Part shown: piece after piece, positions 1 to 8,324 of the stretch
How the letters are laid out: each line of letters begins with the position of its first letter
Numbering within the stretch: the stretch's first letter is position 1
Source of the DNA: Pyrinomonadaceae bacterium
Lineage (GTDB): Bacteria > Acidobacteriota > Blastocatellia > Pyrinomonadales > Pyrinomonadaceae
NCBI GenBank assembly: GCA_014379795.1
Contig: JACMLC010000780.1
Coordinates: forward strand, 1-19,432
Direction: 5' to 3'
DNA: 19,432 nt
Program-made: the position numbers and the translations under genes
The notes under the pieces: generated by a model
Seen by the model: the letters and a program-made list of their open reading frames with translations, nothing else
The model's database searches: none
Told to the model about the DNA's origin: nothing

Positions 1-93
1 GGACGGACGGTCTATCAAATCAAGTTCGGTCAACTCTCGGATTACTTGATTGAGCAATTGAAATCCCCGTCCGTCAAAATGGCTCTTGCGTAA
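1..93 (+). CDS. C-terminal fragment of an unidentified protein
   Basis: An open frame runs from the first base to a TAA at 91-93. It encodes 30 residues ending in KSPSVKMALA, with a mixed charged/hydrophobic composition (QIKFGQLSDYLIEQL) typical of a real C-terminus. The 5' part lies outside the window, so no family can be named. The AT-rich repeat region begins soon after the stop, which fits a genuine gene end. It could also be a chance frame, because 90 bases is too short to exclude that. Confidence 0.4.
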   Translation, partial: GRTVYQIKFGQLSDYLIEQLKSPSVKMALA

Positions 94-190
94 GTCCTAA
101 TCTATTAAGCGTAAAGTCAGAAGGTGGGAGCGGATGAGCCTGATGATTAATCCTAGCTGCTAGAGATAGATGTATCGGTGGATTGCTTAA

Positions 191-346
191 ATTGCCACTA
201 GCTTCAGCTAGTGGATCAAGGTTACTCAGCTGTTGGCTTTAGCCGAACAATTTGAGCTAAAGCAATAAGGACTAGAATTTATTTATATTTTGGCTAAAGC
301 CTTTTTCTGTTGTGCAATCTATCCACTAGCTGAAGCTAGTGGCAAT
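191..346. repeat. REP/MITE-like element with nested inverted repeats
   Basis: The 26 bases at 191-216 return as an exact reverse complement at 321-346. Each arm is itself an imperfect palindrome, with 9-base arms CCACTAGCT/AGCTAGTGG around a 2-base centre. Inside lie further short palindromic units: GGCTTTAGCC (235-244), GAGCTAAAGC (254-263) and GGCTAAAGCC (292-301). The region is much more AT-rich than the flanking genes and has no ORF. The nested layout resembles a bacterial interspersed mosaic (REP pair) or a small non-autonomous MITE. No target-site duplication was recognised. Confidence 0.7.
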
Positions 347-417
347 TGATTAACTTACAACTCGGTTTAAGTAGCCCACAGCGAAGCGTCCGAACTATGC
401 CTGATGCTCTTGCATCT

Positions 418-687
418 TCATGACATAGAATTTAACGGGGCGGCGAACAAATTCGCAAAGGCATGTCGTGGATTAGGCTGACGGCGTTGCTGGAACTCCT
501 TTACCCAAGCGGCCACATTTCCGGCAGCTTCTCTGGTCGCATGCGGCAAGCCTTGGCGGCTTTTCGCTTCGGCGCCGGTCGTCTCAGGCATACTTTCGCG
601 CTGCTCTCTCTTAATGATTCTGATGTTATTTTGAGGCTTCATGGCGTCAACCGATTCTCTCTCTGTGATTCTGTAAAGCTTCTCCAC
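418..687 (-). CDS. Small hypothetical protein
   Basis: This minus-strand frame of up to 89 residues ends in TGA at 420-418. The longest form starts with GTG at 687. ATG starts at 642 (74 aa) and 591 (57 aa) are alternatives, and none has a clear Shine-Dalgarno site, so the start is unresolved. The C-terminal half (AAWVKEFQQRRQPNPRHAFANLF) is charged, has an amphipathic helix and looks more like protein than the Leu-rich + strand frame overlapping it at 463-771. No family is recognised. A small GATGC-TCTT-GCATC hairpin lies just past the stop at 403-416. Confidence 0.4.
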   Translation of the reverse strand: MEKLYRITERESVDAMKPQNNIRIIKREQRESMPETTGAEAKSRQGLPHATREAAGNVAAWVKEFQQRRQPNPRHAFANLFAAPLNSMS

Positions 688-1390
688 TTAGATACGCGAA
701 ATCCAGGAGGAAAGAGGATCATCTGGCAACGGAATGCTCAAAAATATTTGACTGGCAGCCGGAGGCGATGAGAGCTGAAGCGACCGGCTTGCCCTCTGAT
801 GGGGATTGGCAGTATCAACGCCGGTGTCAAAGCATCGAATGAAAAAGCGAATAGGCGCACAAGCTTTTGGGGCTGTGCGCCTATTCAGTAGTGGTCAGTG
901 TCCTCACCCCACCAACCACATGGACGGAAGGATTCACCAACCGTCTAGTTGTCTTGAACTATAGCCGACTTATTGCCGGATGGCAATATCAGAAGTGACT
1001 CGAAAATTTCATCACCTTGCTTTCACCCACATATAATGTAAAGATGAAACCACTCGCCCCGATAGCGCCACGCTCACTTTAGAATTACGGATACCGAAAG
1101 AGTGTCCGCCCGGCAGTGAGCGAAGGGGGAGACTGGAATTTCTTATGTAATCCCTGTTCAAGTCTCCCTTTCTTTCTCCGCCTCAAAATTTTTCAATCAA
1201 TTAGCTCAGAACTCTGATGAGGATATTCCTCTCCCGTCGGCAGCATTGTCGAAGCACACGCCTCGTGATAAATTGGGTCGCGCCTCGCGCAAAGGACTCT
1301 CCCCACCAAACATGCGGTGACTCATCGAAGGCGTTCGGGCGAGAGTGAACAGAACTGTCACCCCGGAAGACGACAGGAAGCCTACCAATC
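688..1390. other. Long intergenic region with two hairpins
   Basis: No convincing gene was found in these roughly 700 bases; the short frames here have poor composition. It holds the 12-bp-stem hairpin annotated separately at 849-886. A second inverted repeat has GGGAGACT at 1127-1134 and AGTCTCCC at 1161-1168, with a 26-base loop and then a T-rich stretch; it is weakly terminator-like. An AGGAGG at 705-710 on the + strand is not followed by a usable start codon. The final bases carry AGGAAG (1375-1380), which can serve as the ribosome site of the gene at 1391. Confidence 0.5.
849..886 (-). terminator. Strong hairpin, possible minus-strand terminator
   Basis: GAATAGGCGCAC (849-860) pairs exactly with GTGCGCCTATTC (875-886). 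With A861 bulged, the stem extends through AGC (862-864) and GCT (872-874). Read on the minus strand the stem is followed by GC and five T, as in an intrinsic terminator; on the + strand there is no T run. No minus-strand gene is visible to its right, so it may instead mark a small RNA or a decayed element. Confidence 0.35.
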
Positions 1391-3067
1391 ATGAACCTTC
1401 ACAGATGCGAACGAGCAGCCGCCTGCATGGCGCTGATGCTCCTGATGCTTTGCGGCGCAGGCGTTGACGACGCGTTCGGTCAGAAGCGGACCGGGAGGGG
1501 CGCACAGTCGCGGGAGAATTCGCGCAGGCCGCCACCTACTGAAGAAGACGACCGTGTGAATAAATATCTCGATGAGGGACAGAGCCACGCAGACGCGGGC
1601 GACTGGGCGTCAGCGCTCGTAGCCTACAAGCTGGCTATCGTGTTAAGCCCGCGCCACCCGGAAGCGCACATCTATGTTGGCGACGCGTATATGAGTCTGG
1701 GGAAGTATAACGAAGCCTTCGCCGCCTACAAGGAGGCCGTCCGCGTCGCTCCCTCGAACGCGGAAGCGCACTACAGCCTCGGTATGGCGTACAACGACAT
1801 GGCTATGTACGGCGACGCTTTCAAGCCGTTGGCAAAAGCCATCAGCTTAGATTCCCAGTATGCCGAAGCGCATCACGGCCTCGGCTACGCCTACCTCAAC
1901 TTGGAAAACTACAAGGATGCGCTTTCCTACTTGCGGCAAGCGGTCAGGCTCAAGAACGACTACCCGGAGGCTCACCTGTCTCTTGGCCTTGCTTACATAG
2001 GTTCAGGGCAGATGGAAGCGGCGGAAAAACAACTCGCAGTGTTAGAGGGAATGGACAAGGCGCTGGCGAAAAAGTTGGATAAGGAACTGCGAGGGGAAGG
2101 TCGCGGCGCCACCGTCGCGCGACCGGAGCAGAACGCGCGGAGCGGCGCGAACACCGCTGCCGTCCAAAGTCCTGCGGTCAAGCCACAAACGCGCCAGCTT
2201 GAGCCGGGCGGCGTGACTCTGCCGCAGCCAGCAGCATCCGGTGGTGCGAGCGCGAAGACACAGAAAGCGGAAAGCGACGCGCCCCTGCCTCCTCGAACCA
2301 AACCTTCGCCCGTTGCACCTGCCGGGCAGCCGACCGGAGACACGGCTTCACAGCTCGCCGCCGAGTTGGCTTTTTGGAACAGCATCAAAAACAGCGACGA
2401 CCCTGAAGAGTTCGCCGCTTATCTGAAGAAATATCCAGCGGGCGAATTCGCAGGTCTGGCGAGAATTCGGCTGCGCAAACTTGAAGCAAAGAGAGCCGAG
2501 GCCGCGAGGCTTGGCAAAGCGCCGGAGCAGGAGGCTGCGGCAGAGCTAGCGAAGACAGAGCAGGCCGTCGCGCCAACCGGCGAAACCGCGCCCAAGGCGA
2601 GCGCCGTCGCGCGACGCGAGCCGACGATTGAAGAGACGTTGAGGTTATTGAAGGCGGAATTCTCGAACAAGCTCACTTACACGATCACAGCCCCCGGCGA
2701 GGACGCCAACGTCGTCAAGGTCACTTCCGAAGTGATGATCGAATACGAGCCTCTAAGGTTCGACGACTGCCGCATCGAATGGCGCGACGGTAAAGACACA
2801 ACCTCAGTCGCCCTCTCAGACCTTGATCCGCTCGAAGTTAAGGTCGAGCTGCGGAGCAAACCGAACACGACGTATTCTACTCCCATCTGGAATCTGTCCA
2901 TCACGACCGTCGGCGGCGCGCCGGCGATTCGAGAATCCAAAGGCGACGGGAGCGGGACCGTCAACAACTACAACGGTCTTGACCTGCAATTCAGTAACAA
3001 AGAAAAAGCCGAGAGAATGGCTCGGCTGCTGCAACAAGCTATCAAGCTCTGCGAAAATAATCCTTAA
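1391..3067 (+). CDS. Exported TPR-repeat protein
   Basis: This 558-residue protein starts at ATG 1391 with an AGGAAG about 10 bases upstream. Residues 1-30 form a signal peptide (hydrophobic MALMLLMLCGAG); the Cys at 21 lacks a proper lipobox, so a lipoprotein is unlikely. Five tetratricopeptide repeats span about 57-224, with the usual pattern (HYSLGMAYNDMAMYGDAF). A Pro/Ala-rich, probably disordered linker covers about 240-320. The segment AELAFWNSIKNSDDPEEF (about 324-341) is followed by a charged helix to 372. A distinct C-terminal domain (about 411-558) contains FDDCRIEWRDGK and a helical end with Cys. TPRs mediate protein-protein contacts, so a scaffold or assembly role in the periplasm is inferred. 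It is transcribed away from its left neighbours and converges on the MsrB gene. The C-terminal domain function is unknown. Confidence 0.85.
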   Translation: MNLHRCERAAACMALMLLMLCGAGVDDAFGQKRTGRGAQSRENSRRPPPTEEDDRVNKYLDEGQSHADAGDWASALVAYKLAIVLSPRHPEAHIYVGDAYMSLGKYNEAFAAYKEAVRVAPSNAEAHYSLGMAYNDMAMYGDAFKPLAKAISLDSQYAEAHHGLGYAYLNLENYKDALSYLRQAVRLKNDYPEAHLSLGLAYIGSGQMEAAEKQLAVLEGMDKALAKKLDKELRGEGRGATVARPEQNARSGANTAAVQSPAVKPQTRQLEPGGVTLPQPAASGGASAKTQKAESDAPLPPRTKPSPVAPAGQPTGDTASQLAAELAFWNSIKNSDDPEEFAAYLKKYPAGEFAGLARIRLRKLEAKRAEAARLGKAPEQEAAAELAKTEQAVAPTGETAPKASAVARREPTIEETLRLLKAEFSNKLTYTITAPGEDANVVKVTSEVMIEYEPLRFDDCRIEWRDGKDTTSVALSDLDPLEVKVELRSKPNTTYSTPIWNLSITTVGGAPAIRESKGDGSGTVNNYNGLDLQFSNKEKAERMARLLQQAIKLCENNP

Positions 3068-3117
3068 TGATTGCCGGAATTGGTTGGCTTCAAATGCTTC
3101 ATTCTTGGGTTTGGTTT

Positions 3118-3639
3118 TTATCGCTTCTTAACAAACCGGAGCGCCACTCCATTCATGCAGTAACGCAAACCGGTCGGTTCCGGCCCATCCTCAAAGACAT
3201 GACCTAAGTGTCCATCGCACCTCGCGCACAAAACCTCTGTACGCGTGTCGGACAGGCTGTTATCAACTTCCTCGCGCACATTCTGTCTGGCAATTGGTTT
3301 CCAGAAGCTCGGCCAACCCGTGCCGGAGTCGAACTTCGCGTTCGAGCTAAACAGAGGGAGCTGGCAGCAGACGCACTCGAAGACTCCCTTTTCGTGAATG
3401 TTATTCAGCGGGCTTGAATAAGGGGCTTCAGTTCCTTTTTGCCGCGTGACGTGATACTGCTCCGGCGTCAGAATCCGTTTCCACTCGGCATCGGTTTTGA
3501 TGACTTTCTTAAACGGCGGCGTGTCGGGAGCATGGCCGTTTGTCTCTCCATAATTTAACGCGGATGCAAGTGATGTTTTAGACAGAACGACAAAAGCTCC
3601 CAGCGCCATGCCGGATGTCAGAAAGGAACGTCTATTCAT
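3118..3639 (-). CDS. msrB: Exported peptide-methionine (R)-S-oxide reductase MsrB
   Basis: MsrB reduces the R-epimer of methionine sulfoxide in oxidised proteins. The 173-residue form starts at ATG 3639, with TGGAGC about 10 bases upstream; an in-frame TTG at 3645 is possible. The N-terminus NRRSFLTSG followed by a hydrophobic stretch is a twin-arginine-type signal, so folded export is likely. Family landmarks are the zinc-type CxxC pairs C89/C92 and C138/C141, GTGWPSF (106-112), GHLGHVFEDGP (143-153) and RYCMN with the catalytic Cys161. The usual INSASLRF ending is MNGVALRF here, a mild departure. It is the last gene of the long minus-strand series and lies 106 bases beyond the glycosyltransferase stop, so co-transcription is possible. 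It may repair envelope proteins damaged by oxidation. No MsrA is in the window. Confidence 0.93.
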   Translation of the reverse strand: MNRRSFLTSGMALGAFVVLSKTSLASALNYGETNGHAPDTPPFKKVIKTDAEWKRILTPEQYHVTRQKGTEAPYSSPLNNIHEKGVFECVCCQLPLFSSNAKFDSGTGWPSFWKPIARQNVREEVDNSLSDTRTEVLCARCDGHLGHVFEDGPEPTGLRYCMNGVALRFVKKR

Positions 3640-3745
3640 TTTCAAATTGCTCCAAATTGGTGTGTTTATTCAATCCGTTAAGATGTACGAACGCGCCATC
3701 CGTGTTGGATTAGAGCGATTTCAAAGAAAGCGGCGGCTCTGCGGT

Positions 3746-5086
3746 TCACTCATTCAGGCTTGCCTTTGCGGCGCGTTGTTTCAAGAGGGTGACCAGCCCG
3801 ACAATGGCGCAGGACAGAAAGACAAATGTATTGAGAGCGAAAACGGCGCTTGGCGCATCATTGATCCATAACGCATTGAAGATAAAGTGCGCCGTCGTTA
3901 AAAGTAGAATCGGCGCCAGCGGCATCAAGCAGAGAAACGGTATCAGCCACGCAAAGTACCACGAATAGCGCGGCGAGAGGAGCAGTGTAAACATTGAAGC
4001 CAGCACAAAAGCCCGCGCGATGTAATCTGCGTCTTGCGTCTCGCGCTTTCGCAATGCCCAAACGGCGGCGACGGCCAAAATCAGAAGCGCGAAGATAATA
4101 AATGCCGCGTTCGGCACATTCGCTTCGCCAAACGCGCGTCGCGCCAGATTCAAAAGATAAAAACGCGCACCGCTTTGTAATCCTTCCTCTTTAGTATAGC
4201 CGGGCAGAAACCCAAGCACTTTAAACCCCGCGCTCAGATACGGAAGATAAGCCAGCGCTATCGTCAGGATGAAAGCGACGGGCATCTTCCAACTCCAACG
4301 TTTGTAGAGTGCCGGAAGCAAAATCACAGGATAAAATTTGATGAGCGTGGCTGCGGCCAGCGCGATCCCTGTCGCGACTTCCGAATTCCGGCGGCGCGCT
4401 AATAAAGCAAGCGAGACAAAAGCGATCATCGCCGCGTCAACGTGGCCGCTGCCCGCGAATTCCCAGACGATTAACGGATGCCACGCGTAAAGGAGCACAC
4501 GCTGCGCGGGTAAGTTAAACGAAGCGAGCAACTGAATCAGTGCGTAGAGCGTGAGCGCCTCGAAACCGACTAAGAAGGCTTTCATCCAGGTGACGCTCTC
4601 GCTCACACGCGTTGCCAGCAGGTAGATTACCTGCGCGACCGGCGGGTAAACCGTGTGCGCATAATCGCGCCGGTTAATCTTTGTATAAATCTCCTCGTCG
4701 CGCAGGTGCGCCACCGGCTCGTCAACAGGAAGGTGCAGGTACGGATTGATCCCCGACGCCTGCACGCGGCCATCCCAGATATAACGATAGATGTCGTCCG
4801 AAAGATACGGCGGCGCAAAAAGAATACTAAGCCGGAAAAGGGCTGCGAAAATAATGACGAGCAACAACGACGAGCGCGACGGGCGAGCGCGCAGGATGAG
4901 GTATGCGGCGACTAGATAAATTATGGACTGCGCCAGCGCGAGCTTGATAAACCACAGAATACTTTCCGGGCCTTGAGCGCGTAAGCCGACATGATAAAGC
5001 ACAAGCAAGGCGCAGCCGAGCGCGACGCAAGAGAGATTCGTCCAGCTCAGCATTTTGGCATTTATCAGGGAGCGAAATCTTTTCAT
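3746..5086 (-). CDS. GT-C type polytopic membrane glycosyltransferase (GT87/MptB-like)
   Basis: This 446-residue integral membrane protein has roughly ten or more hydrophobic segments. The first external loop carries SDDIYRYIWDGR (about 96-107), followed by SGINPY. The acidic pair after the first helices is typical of GT-C enzymes that use polyprenyl-phosphate sugars, such as GT87 and mycobacterial MptB-like mannosyltransferases. A further landmark is WEFAGSGHVDA, about halfway. ATG 5086 overlaps the TGA of the upstream DUF2064 gene as TGATG, a translational coupling arrangement; a TTG one codon earlier is less likely. Addition of a sugar to a lipid or cell-envelope glycan on the outer face of the membrane is inferred. 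Donor and acceptor cannot be read from the sequence. Confidence 0.8.
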   Translation of the reverse strand: MKRFRSLINAKMLSWTNLSCVALGCALLVLYHVGLRAQGPESILWFIKLALAQSIIYLVAAYLILRARPSRSSLLLVIIFAALFRLSILFAPPYLSDDIYRYIWDGRVQASGINPYLHLPVDEPVAHLRDEEIYTKINRRDYAHTVYPPVAQVIYLLATRVSESVTWMKAFLVGFEALTLYALIQLLASFNLPAQRVLLYAWHPLIVWEFAGSGHVDAAMIAFVSLALLARRRNSEVATGIALAAATLIKFYPVILLPALYKRWSWKMPVAFILTIALAYLPYLSAGFKVLGFLPGYTKEEGLQSGARFYLLNLARRAFGEANVPNAAFIIFALLILAVAAVWALRKRETQDADYIARAFVLASMFTLLLSPRYSWYFAWLIPFLCLMPLAPILLLTTAHFIFNALWINDAPSAVFALNTFVFLSCAIVGLVTLLKQRAAKASLNE

Positions 5087-5868
5087 CAAACCTGATTCCC
5101 GCTCGACGCAGAGCGCGGCCAGACACGCTCGCGCCCCTCTTGCTCAATCAGACGGGCTAGAAAATCGCGCGTGTGCGGCGCGGCGTAACCGTTTAAGCCA
5201 TCGCGCGCATGCAGGCCAAATAATTCTTCGCAAAGCTGTTGTAAAGTCGCTGCGTCATCCACGTCGTACCAGACGGGCAGCATTTCGACCTCAAGCTTGA
5301 TCTCTGCGGCTCGCTCGATAGTCTGCGAGAGAACTCGCGCGTTGCTCCACTCTATCTCTGTAAACAGACGGCGGTGTGCGTTCTTCAACCCGATCAGGTA
5401 ATAGCCGCCATCTTCCGCCGCGCCCAGCACGACGCGATCACCCTTGCGCGACAAAGCGGCGACCGCATCTGCCAGCAACGCGGGCGGCAACGTCGGGCTG
5501 TCCGAATCAACCAGACACAATGATTCGTAACCCAGCGCCAGCAAATCTTCAGCAGCATGAAAGAGCCTATCGCCCAAAGATTCGCCGCGCTGCGCGAGCA
5601 GGCTGAAGGTTTCAGGGAGCAGACCATCAAAGGCCGCTTCCGCTCCTGCGGGCGTATAAACGGCGATGCCTACGGCGTTTACCTGAGCTGTAATATCAGC
5701 GATTTTAGCAGTCGTGTCACGCAGGAAGCAGATGCTCAAAGCGGCAGCTTCAGAAGCAGAGAGCGGCGGCACAAGGCGCGTCTTACTCGCGCCCGCGCGC
5801 GGAGCTTTAATCATCACAGCCAGCGCGCAGGAAGCACGCGGAGGCTGCGGAATCACCTCACCATTCAT
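5086..5868 (-). CDS. DUF2064 / TIGR04282-type GT-A fold transferase
   Basis: The 260 residues match the 'selenodomain-associated transferase 1' (DUF2064) family, a soluble GT-A/nucleotidyltransferase-like fold. Visible landmarks are KAPRAGASKTRL (21-32, the nucleotide-binding lead segment), DSDSPTLP (121-128, the metal-binding acidic motif) and EDGGYYLIG (152-160), with VWYDVDD near 199-205. Length is near the family norm with a short C-terminal extension. It starts at ATG 5868, 32 bases after the transporter stop, without a strong Shine-Dalgarno site, and it is coupled to the following GT-C gene by TGATG. A role in making an activated sugar or transferring one for the neighbouring membrane enzyme is inferred. 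Members are often found with arsenosugar or lipid-glycan genes, but no arsenic gene is present here. Confidence 0.87.
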   Translation of the reverse strand: MNGEVIPQPPRASCALAVMIKAPRAGASKTRLVPPLSASEAAALSICFLRDTTAKIADITAQVNAVGIAVYTPAGAEAAFDGLLPETFSLLAQRGESLGDRLFHAAEDLLALGYESLCLVDSDSPTLPPALLADAVAALSRKGDRVVLGAAEDGGYYLIGLKNAHRRLFTEIEWSNARVLSQTIERAAEIKLEVEMLPVWYDVDDAATLQQLCEELFGLHARDGLNGYAAPHTRDFLARLIEQEGRERVWPRSASSGNQV

Positions 5869-5900
5869 TTCGCAGGCGACTCTCTAGTACGAAATTTGAA

Positions 5901-8321
5901 TCAGCGGAACAATCCACCTACGAACCCGATTTCATAAACCATAAAGAGGCCAAAGCTCACGCTGAACAATCCCGCCAGCCCGCGAATCATCAGGTTGGCG
6001 CGCGTAAAGCGTTTTGCCGTCAGGCGCATCGGCAGCCCGACGAGCGCGCTCATCAGCATCATCCCGCCGATGGAGCCGATGCCGAAGATGACTATGTAAG
6101 TCAATCCAACGACCGGCGATGAGATGGTCGAAAGCACCAGCAGCATCAACGCCGCGCTGCCCGCAAGGCCATGCACCATTCCAATCACCAGTGGACGCGC
6201 GCCGAGCTTGAGGCCGTGATGTGTGTGCGGCTCCGTCTCCGGCTCTGGGTCGTGCAGGTGCGGGTGAGCATGTAGATGCCCGCCGTGCTCGTGCGCGTGC
6301 AGGTGCAGTTGTCCGCCGCGCCAGAGTTTCCTGATGGCAAGCAGGCCAAGCAGGATGAGCATCAGCGCCACGCCAAATTCCAGAGCCAGAGCAGTGCGTT
6401 CGCTGATTTTTATGTGCAGAAGAATGACCGCGATGCCTGCGACCAGCAGCGAGATGGTGTGCCCCAAGCCCCACAGTCCTCCAACCAGAGAAGAACTCCA
6501 GAGGCTCTGCCGCTCGCTGACAATCGTCGAGACGGCGGCCACATGGTCTGCTTCAACCGCGTGCTTGAGGCCGAGGATAAAACCGAACGCCAACACTGAA
6601 AAGATCGTGAATGACTTTGCGGGTGTAGCCGGATTGATGAACGCCAGAAAGGATGCCAAGCCCCCTTTGAAATCATAACCTGCTTGAGCCAGAGCCTCGT
6701 AGCAGACCAGCCCGCCAATGCACATGATGACAAACGCGCTGACGGCAGGCAGCACGCGCACCAAGCGACCCGAAGCCATCGGTTTCAAAAATCTTCCGGC
6801 ATAGATAAACGCCAGCCCGATGCAGGTCAAAGTGGCCGCGAGGCCAACGCTGAAGGCCACGACGAGCAGCAACCCGTAAGCTACGCGATGCAAAGCAATC
6901 GCAGACAACATCACGACCAGCGCGGAAGGACATGGCAACAGGCCGCCGGAAATTCCCAGCGCCAGCAGGTTGCGCCAGGTCACTTTACCGCCATCGGCTC
7001 CGGGTGGCAGGTGTGTATGCTCGCGCCCGCCATGCGAATGCACGAGCGATGTATCAACAGCATGATCCTTATGAACATGATCGTGCGCGTGATGCTTATG
7101 TTCATGCTCATGATGTTCATGCGCGTGATGGTGTGCGTGCTCGTCCGTCTCGTGCGAGTGTGTATGGCTGCTGTGCGCGTCCTGATGATGCGAATGCTCA
7201 TGCGGCGCAGCAGAGCCGAGCGCGACCCTCAGTCTGCGCACAAAGAGGCTCAAACCGATGCAGAGGACAATCGCGCCGGAAATAAAGCTCAGAATGGGAA
7301 AAAGTCGTTCGGGGACAATCCACTGCGAAGCAAAGAGCGTGATTAAGCCGAGAGCGAAGACGCCGATGGTGTGCGTGATCGTCACCGTCAAACCGAGAAA
7401 GGCTGCGTGGCGCGTCGTCCCGCGCGAGCCGACTAGATACGCGCCGACAACCGCCTTGCCATGTCCGGGCGAAAACGCATGCAGCGCGCCCAGTCCCGCC
7501 GCGATCAGCAACCCCAGCAGCGCAACCATCGGCGTAATCTCCGCCACAGAGATTAACTCGGCCAGATGGTCGCGCGACCGGGCTGCCACGGCACGACCGT
7601 CTCTCGTTTGGAGAGCGGTTGCGCCTGCCGGAACAATTCCCTGCATCCATGACAACTCCGCTGCGCGCTCGTTGAGCGGTGCAGCCAGCATGTCCTGCGG
7701 ATAAGATTTCAGCTCATCCGTCAGAGCGGAGCCGAAAGCCGTGCTGTTGAAAATTGAGATGCCGGGAGCTGAAGCCGCTACCAGCTCGTGCCAACCGATG
7801 CGCCCTTCATGATTTTTGTCCGCGAACATGAGACGCCGCACAGCATTGCTTTCAGCCGCAGGCAATGCTCCGGCGAAGTCACATTCGACTTTCAGGAGCG
7901 GCAAACCGCCATCTCCCTCCGGCAGAGAGATTTTTTGTGCGGTGACGGACAAAGGGATACGCGCGCCGTCAACTGTGAGATGCAATCCGCTTGCGTACTC
8001 AGAGGCGATGCGCTGTAGATAAAGATTCAACTCCTCGCTTGAGTGCGAGCCGTCGCCGTTGGCGTCCACTCGCTGCAATTCCTGAAAGGTGGAAATTTCC
8101 GCCATGTCAACCACATAGCGAACGCTGACGCGGTCAACTCCAACCTCTATGCGCGAGAAATGATTGACAGTGAAATTTCCCAGAGGATGCGCGGCTGTCA
8201 TTCCGGCGCTGGATGCGAACAGCATTAAGGCGAGCAGCAGCATAAAGAACATGCGGCCACGCGCCGAAGTTAAAATCCTGTTTCGGAATAAGGTTTTAAA
8301 ATGCAGAGCCGTATGAATCAC
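5901..8321 (-). CDS. Double NicO/NiCoT-like nickel-cobalt transporter with EF-hand N-domain
   Basis: This 806-residue protein appears to join two transporter modules. Residues 24-44 are a signal segment ending TAA before HPLGNF. Residues 45-255 are an extracytoplasmic domain with EF-hand-like loops at 86-97 (DANGDGSHSSEE) and 168-179 (DKNHEGRIGWHE). Residues about 262-545 form a NicO/RcnA-type module: HAFSPGHGKA (281-290), a loop with about 27 His at 373-436, and LLPCPSALVV (461-470). Residues about 573-806 form a NiCoT/UreH-type module with HAVEADH (587-593), which fits the HX4DH signature, and a second His-rich loop at 672-702. Export or import of Ni/Co-type metal across the inner membrane is inferred. 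The start is GTG 8321, 3 bases after the TPR stop; ATG 8252 (residue 24) is an alternative and would give a cleaner signal peptide. Both known families are normally about half this length. Confidence 0.85.
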   Translation of the reverse strand: MIHTALHFKTLFRNRILTSARGRMFFMLLLALMLFASSAGMTAAHPLGNFTVNHFSRIEVGVDRVSVRYVVDMAEISTFQELQRVDANGDGSHSSEELNLYLQRIASEYASGLHLTVDGARIPLSVTAQKISLPEGDGGLPLLKVECDFAGALPAAESNAVRRLMFADKNHEGRIGWHELVAASAPGISIFNSTAFGSALTDELKSYPQDMLAAPLNERAAELSWMQGIVPAGATALQTRDGRAVAARSRDHLAELISVAEITPMVALLGLLIAAGLGALHAFSPGHGKAVVGAYLVGSRGTTRHAAFLGLTVTITHTIGVFALGLITLFASQWIVPERLFPILSFISGAIVLCIGLSLFVRRLRVALGSAAPHEHSHHQDAHSSHTHSHETDEHAHHHAHEHHEHEHKHHAHDHVHKDHAVDTSLVHSHGGREHTHLPPGADGGKVTWRNLLALGISGGLLPCPSALVVMLSAIALHRVAYGLLLVVAFSVGLAATLTCIGLAFIYAGRFLKPMASGRLVRVLPAVSAFVIMCIGGLVCYEALAQAGYDFKGGLASFLAFINPATPAKSFTIFSVLAFGFILGLKHAVEADHVAAVSTIVSERQSLWSSSLVGGLWGLGHTISLLVAGIAVILLHIKISERTALALEFGVALMLILLGLLAIRKLWRGGQLHLHAHEHGGHLHAHPHLHDPEPETEPHTHHGLKLGARPLVIGMVHGLAGSAALMLLVLSTISSPVVGLTYIVIFGIGSIGGMMLMSALVGLPMRLTAKRFTRANLMIRGLAGLFSVSFGLFMVYEIGFVGGLFR

Positions 8322-8324
8322 TTC

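Noticed and set aside
1032..1037. TATAAT as a promoter for the TPR gene at 1391
   Set aside because: No -35 at a usable distance and about 350 bases from the start codon.
1201..1392. 63-residue minus-strand frame upstream of the TPR gene
   Set aside because: No ribosome site, Arg/Cys-rich composition and no recognisable motif.
6684..7346. 220-residue + strand frame rich in Met and Arg
   Set aside because: Mirror of the His-rich loop of the transporter gene on the minus strand.
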